The notes below the pieces were generated by a model. The model searched no databases. It had not been told where the DNA came from and was given only the letters and a program-made list of their open reading frames with translations. A stretch of DNA of 6,162 nucleotides from Bacillota bacterium (GTDB lineage: Bacteria; Bacillota; Dethiobacteria; DTU022): positions 1 to 6,162 of the forward strand of contig JAAYGO010000193.1 in the NCBI GenBank assembly GCA_012727685.1, read 5' to 3'. This document shows, piece by piece, positions 6,085 through 6,162 of this stretch (the first letter of the stretch is position 1; every line of letters begins with the position of its first letter). The position numbers were made by a program, and so were the translations under genes.

Positions 6085-6111
6085 TGCCTGTTTCTTTTGT
6101 AATAATAATAT

Positions 6112-6140
6112 ATTTTAACATATCCAATTTATTTTAACAA
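6112..6140 (-). promoter_or_regulatory. Sigma-A type promoter of the transporter operon (distal)
   Basis: Minus strand TTGTTA (6140-6135), a 17-base spacer, then TAAAAT (6117-6112). The hexamers match the consensus at four and five of six positions, spacing is optimal and the surroundings are AT-rich. Transcription would start near 6105 and give a leader of about 220 nt before the binding-protein ATG. Confidence 0.65.
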
Positions 6141-6162
6141 CTTAACAAAAAAGATTTGTCTG

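Larger units (their letters stand above)
5882..6162. other. Regulatory non-coding region upstream of the operon
   Basis: 281 bases without a credible gene on either strand. From right to left it contains the distal promoter, the cre-like palindrome, two adjacent inverted repeats, a weak second promoter, the 11-base tandem repeat and the binding-protein ribosome site. I did not recognise any known riboswitch class or T-box in it. Confidence 0.6.

Overview
The window is dominated by one minus-strand operon encoding a complete ABC importer of the sugar/CUT2 (ribose-type, BPD_transp_2) class. Read in the direction of transcription, right to left, it has a solute-binding lipoprotein (5881-4715), a first permease (4540-3554), a fused two-domain ATPase (3557-2055) and a second, different permease (2058-1057). 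The last three genes are joined by 4-base ATGA overlaps, so they are probably translationally coupled. A convincing intrinsic terminator (981-1017) closes the operon. A second minus-strand gene then begins at 890 and runs off the left edge of the window. It encodes a probable ferritin-like di-iron protein, of which 296 codons are visible.

The right end (5882-6162) is non-coding and looks regulatory. It holds a good sigma-A type promoter (TTGTTA, 17 bases, TAAAAT) far upstream of the first gene, a cre-like palindrome just downstream of the predicted start site, two adjacent inverted repeats, a second weaker promoter candidate, and a 27-base tandem repeat with an 11-base unit. Initiation at the distal promoter would give a leader of roughly 220 nt. 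A 15-bp perfect inverted repeat lies between the binding-protein gene and the first permease gene, where it could stabilise the binding-protein message or attenuate the downstream genes.

The sequence suggests a low-to-mid GC Firmicute, probably an anaerobe of the Clostridia or Negativicutes. The reasons are the strong AGGAGG-type ribosome binding sites, the lipoprotein form of the binding protein, the cre-like site, the sigma-A promoter and the high cysteine content of the exported protein. This is inference, because no taxonomic marker gene is present.

The expected division of labour is that the lipoprotein captures a small solute outside the membrane, the two permeases form a heteromeric channel, and the ATPase powers import. 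The substrate cannot be read from the sequence. Points that depart from the textbook CUT2 system are an ATPase with one intact and one clearly degraded nucleotide site (including Cys in place of the Walker B Glu in domain 2), two unequal permeases, nine cysteines in the exported part of the binding protein, and an elaborate leader. No RNA genes, CRISPR arrays, insertion sequences or phage genes were seen.
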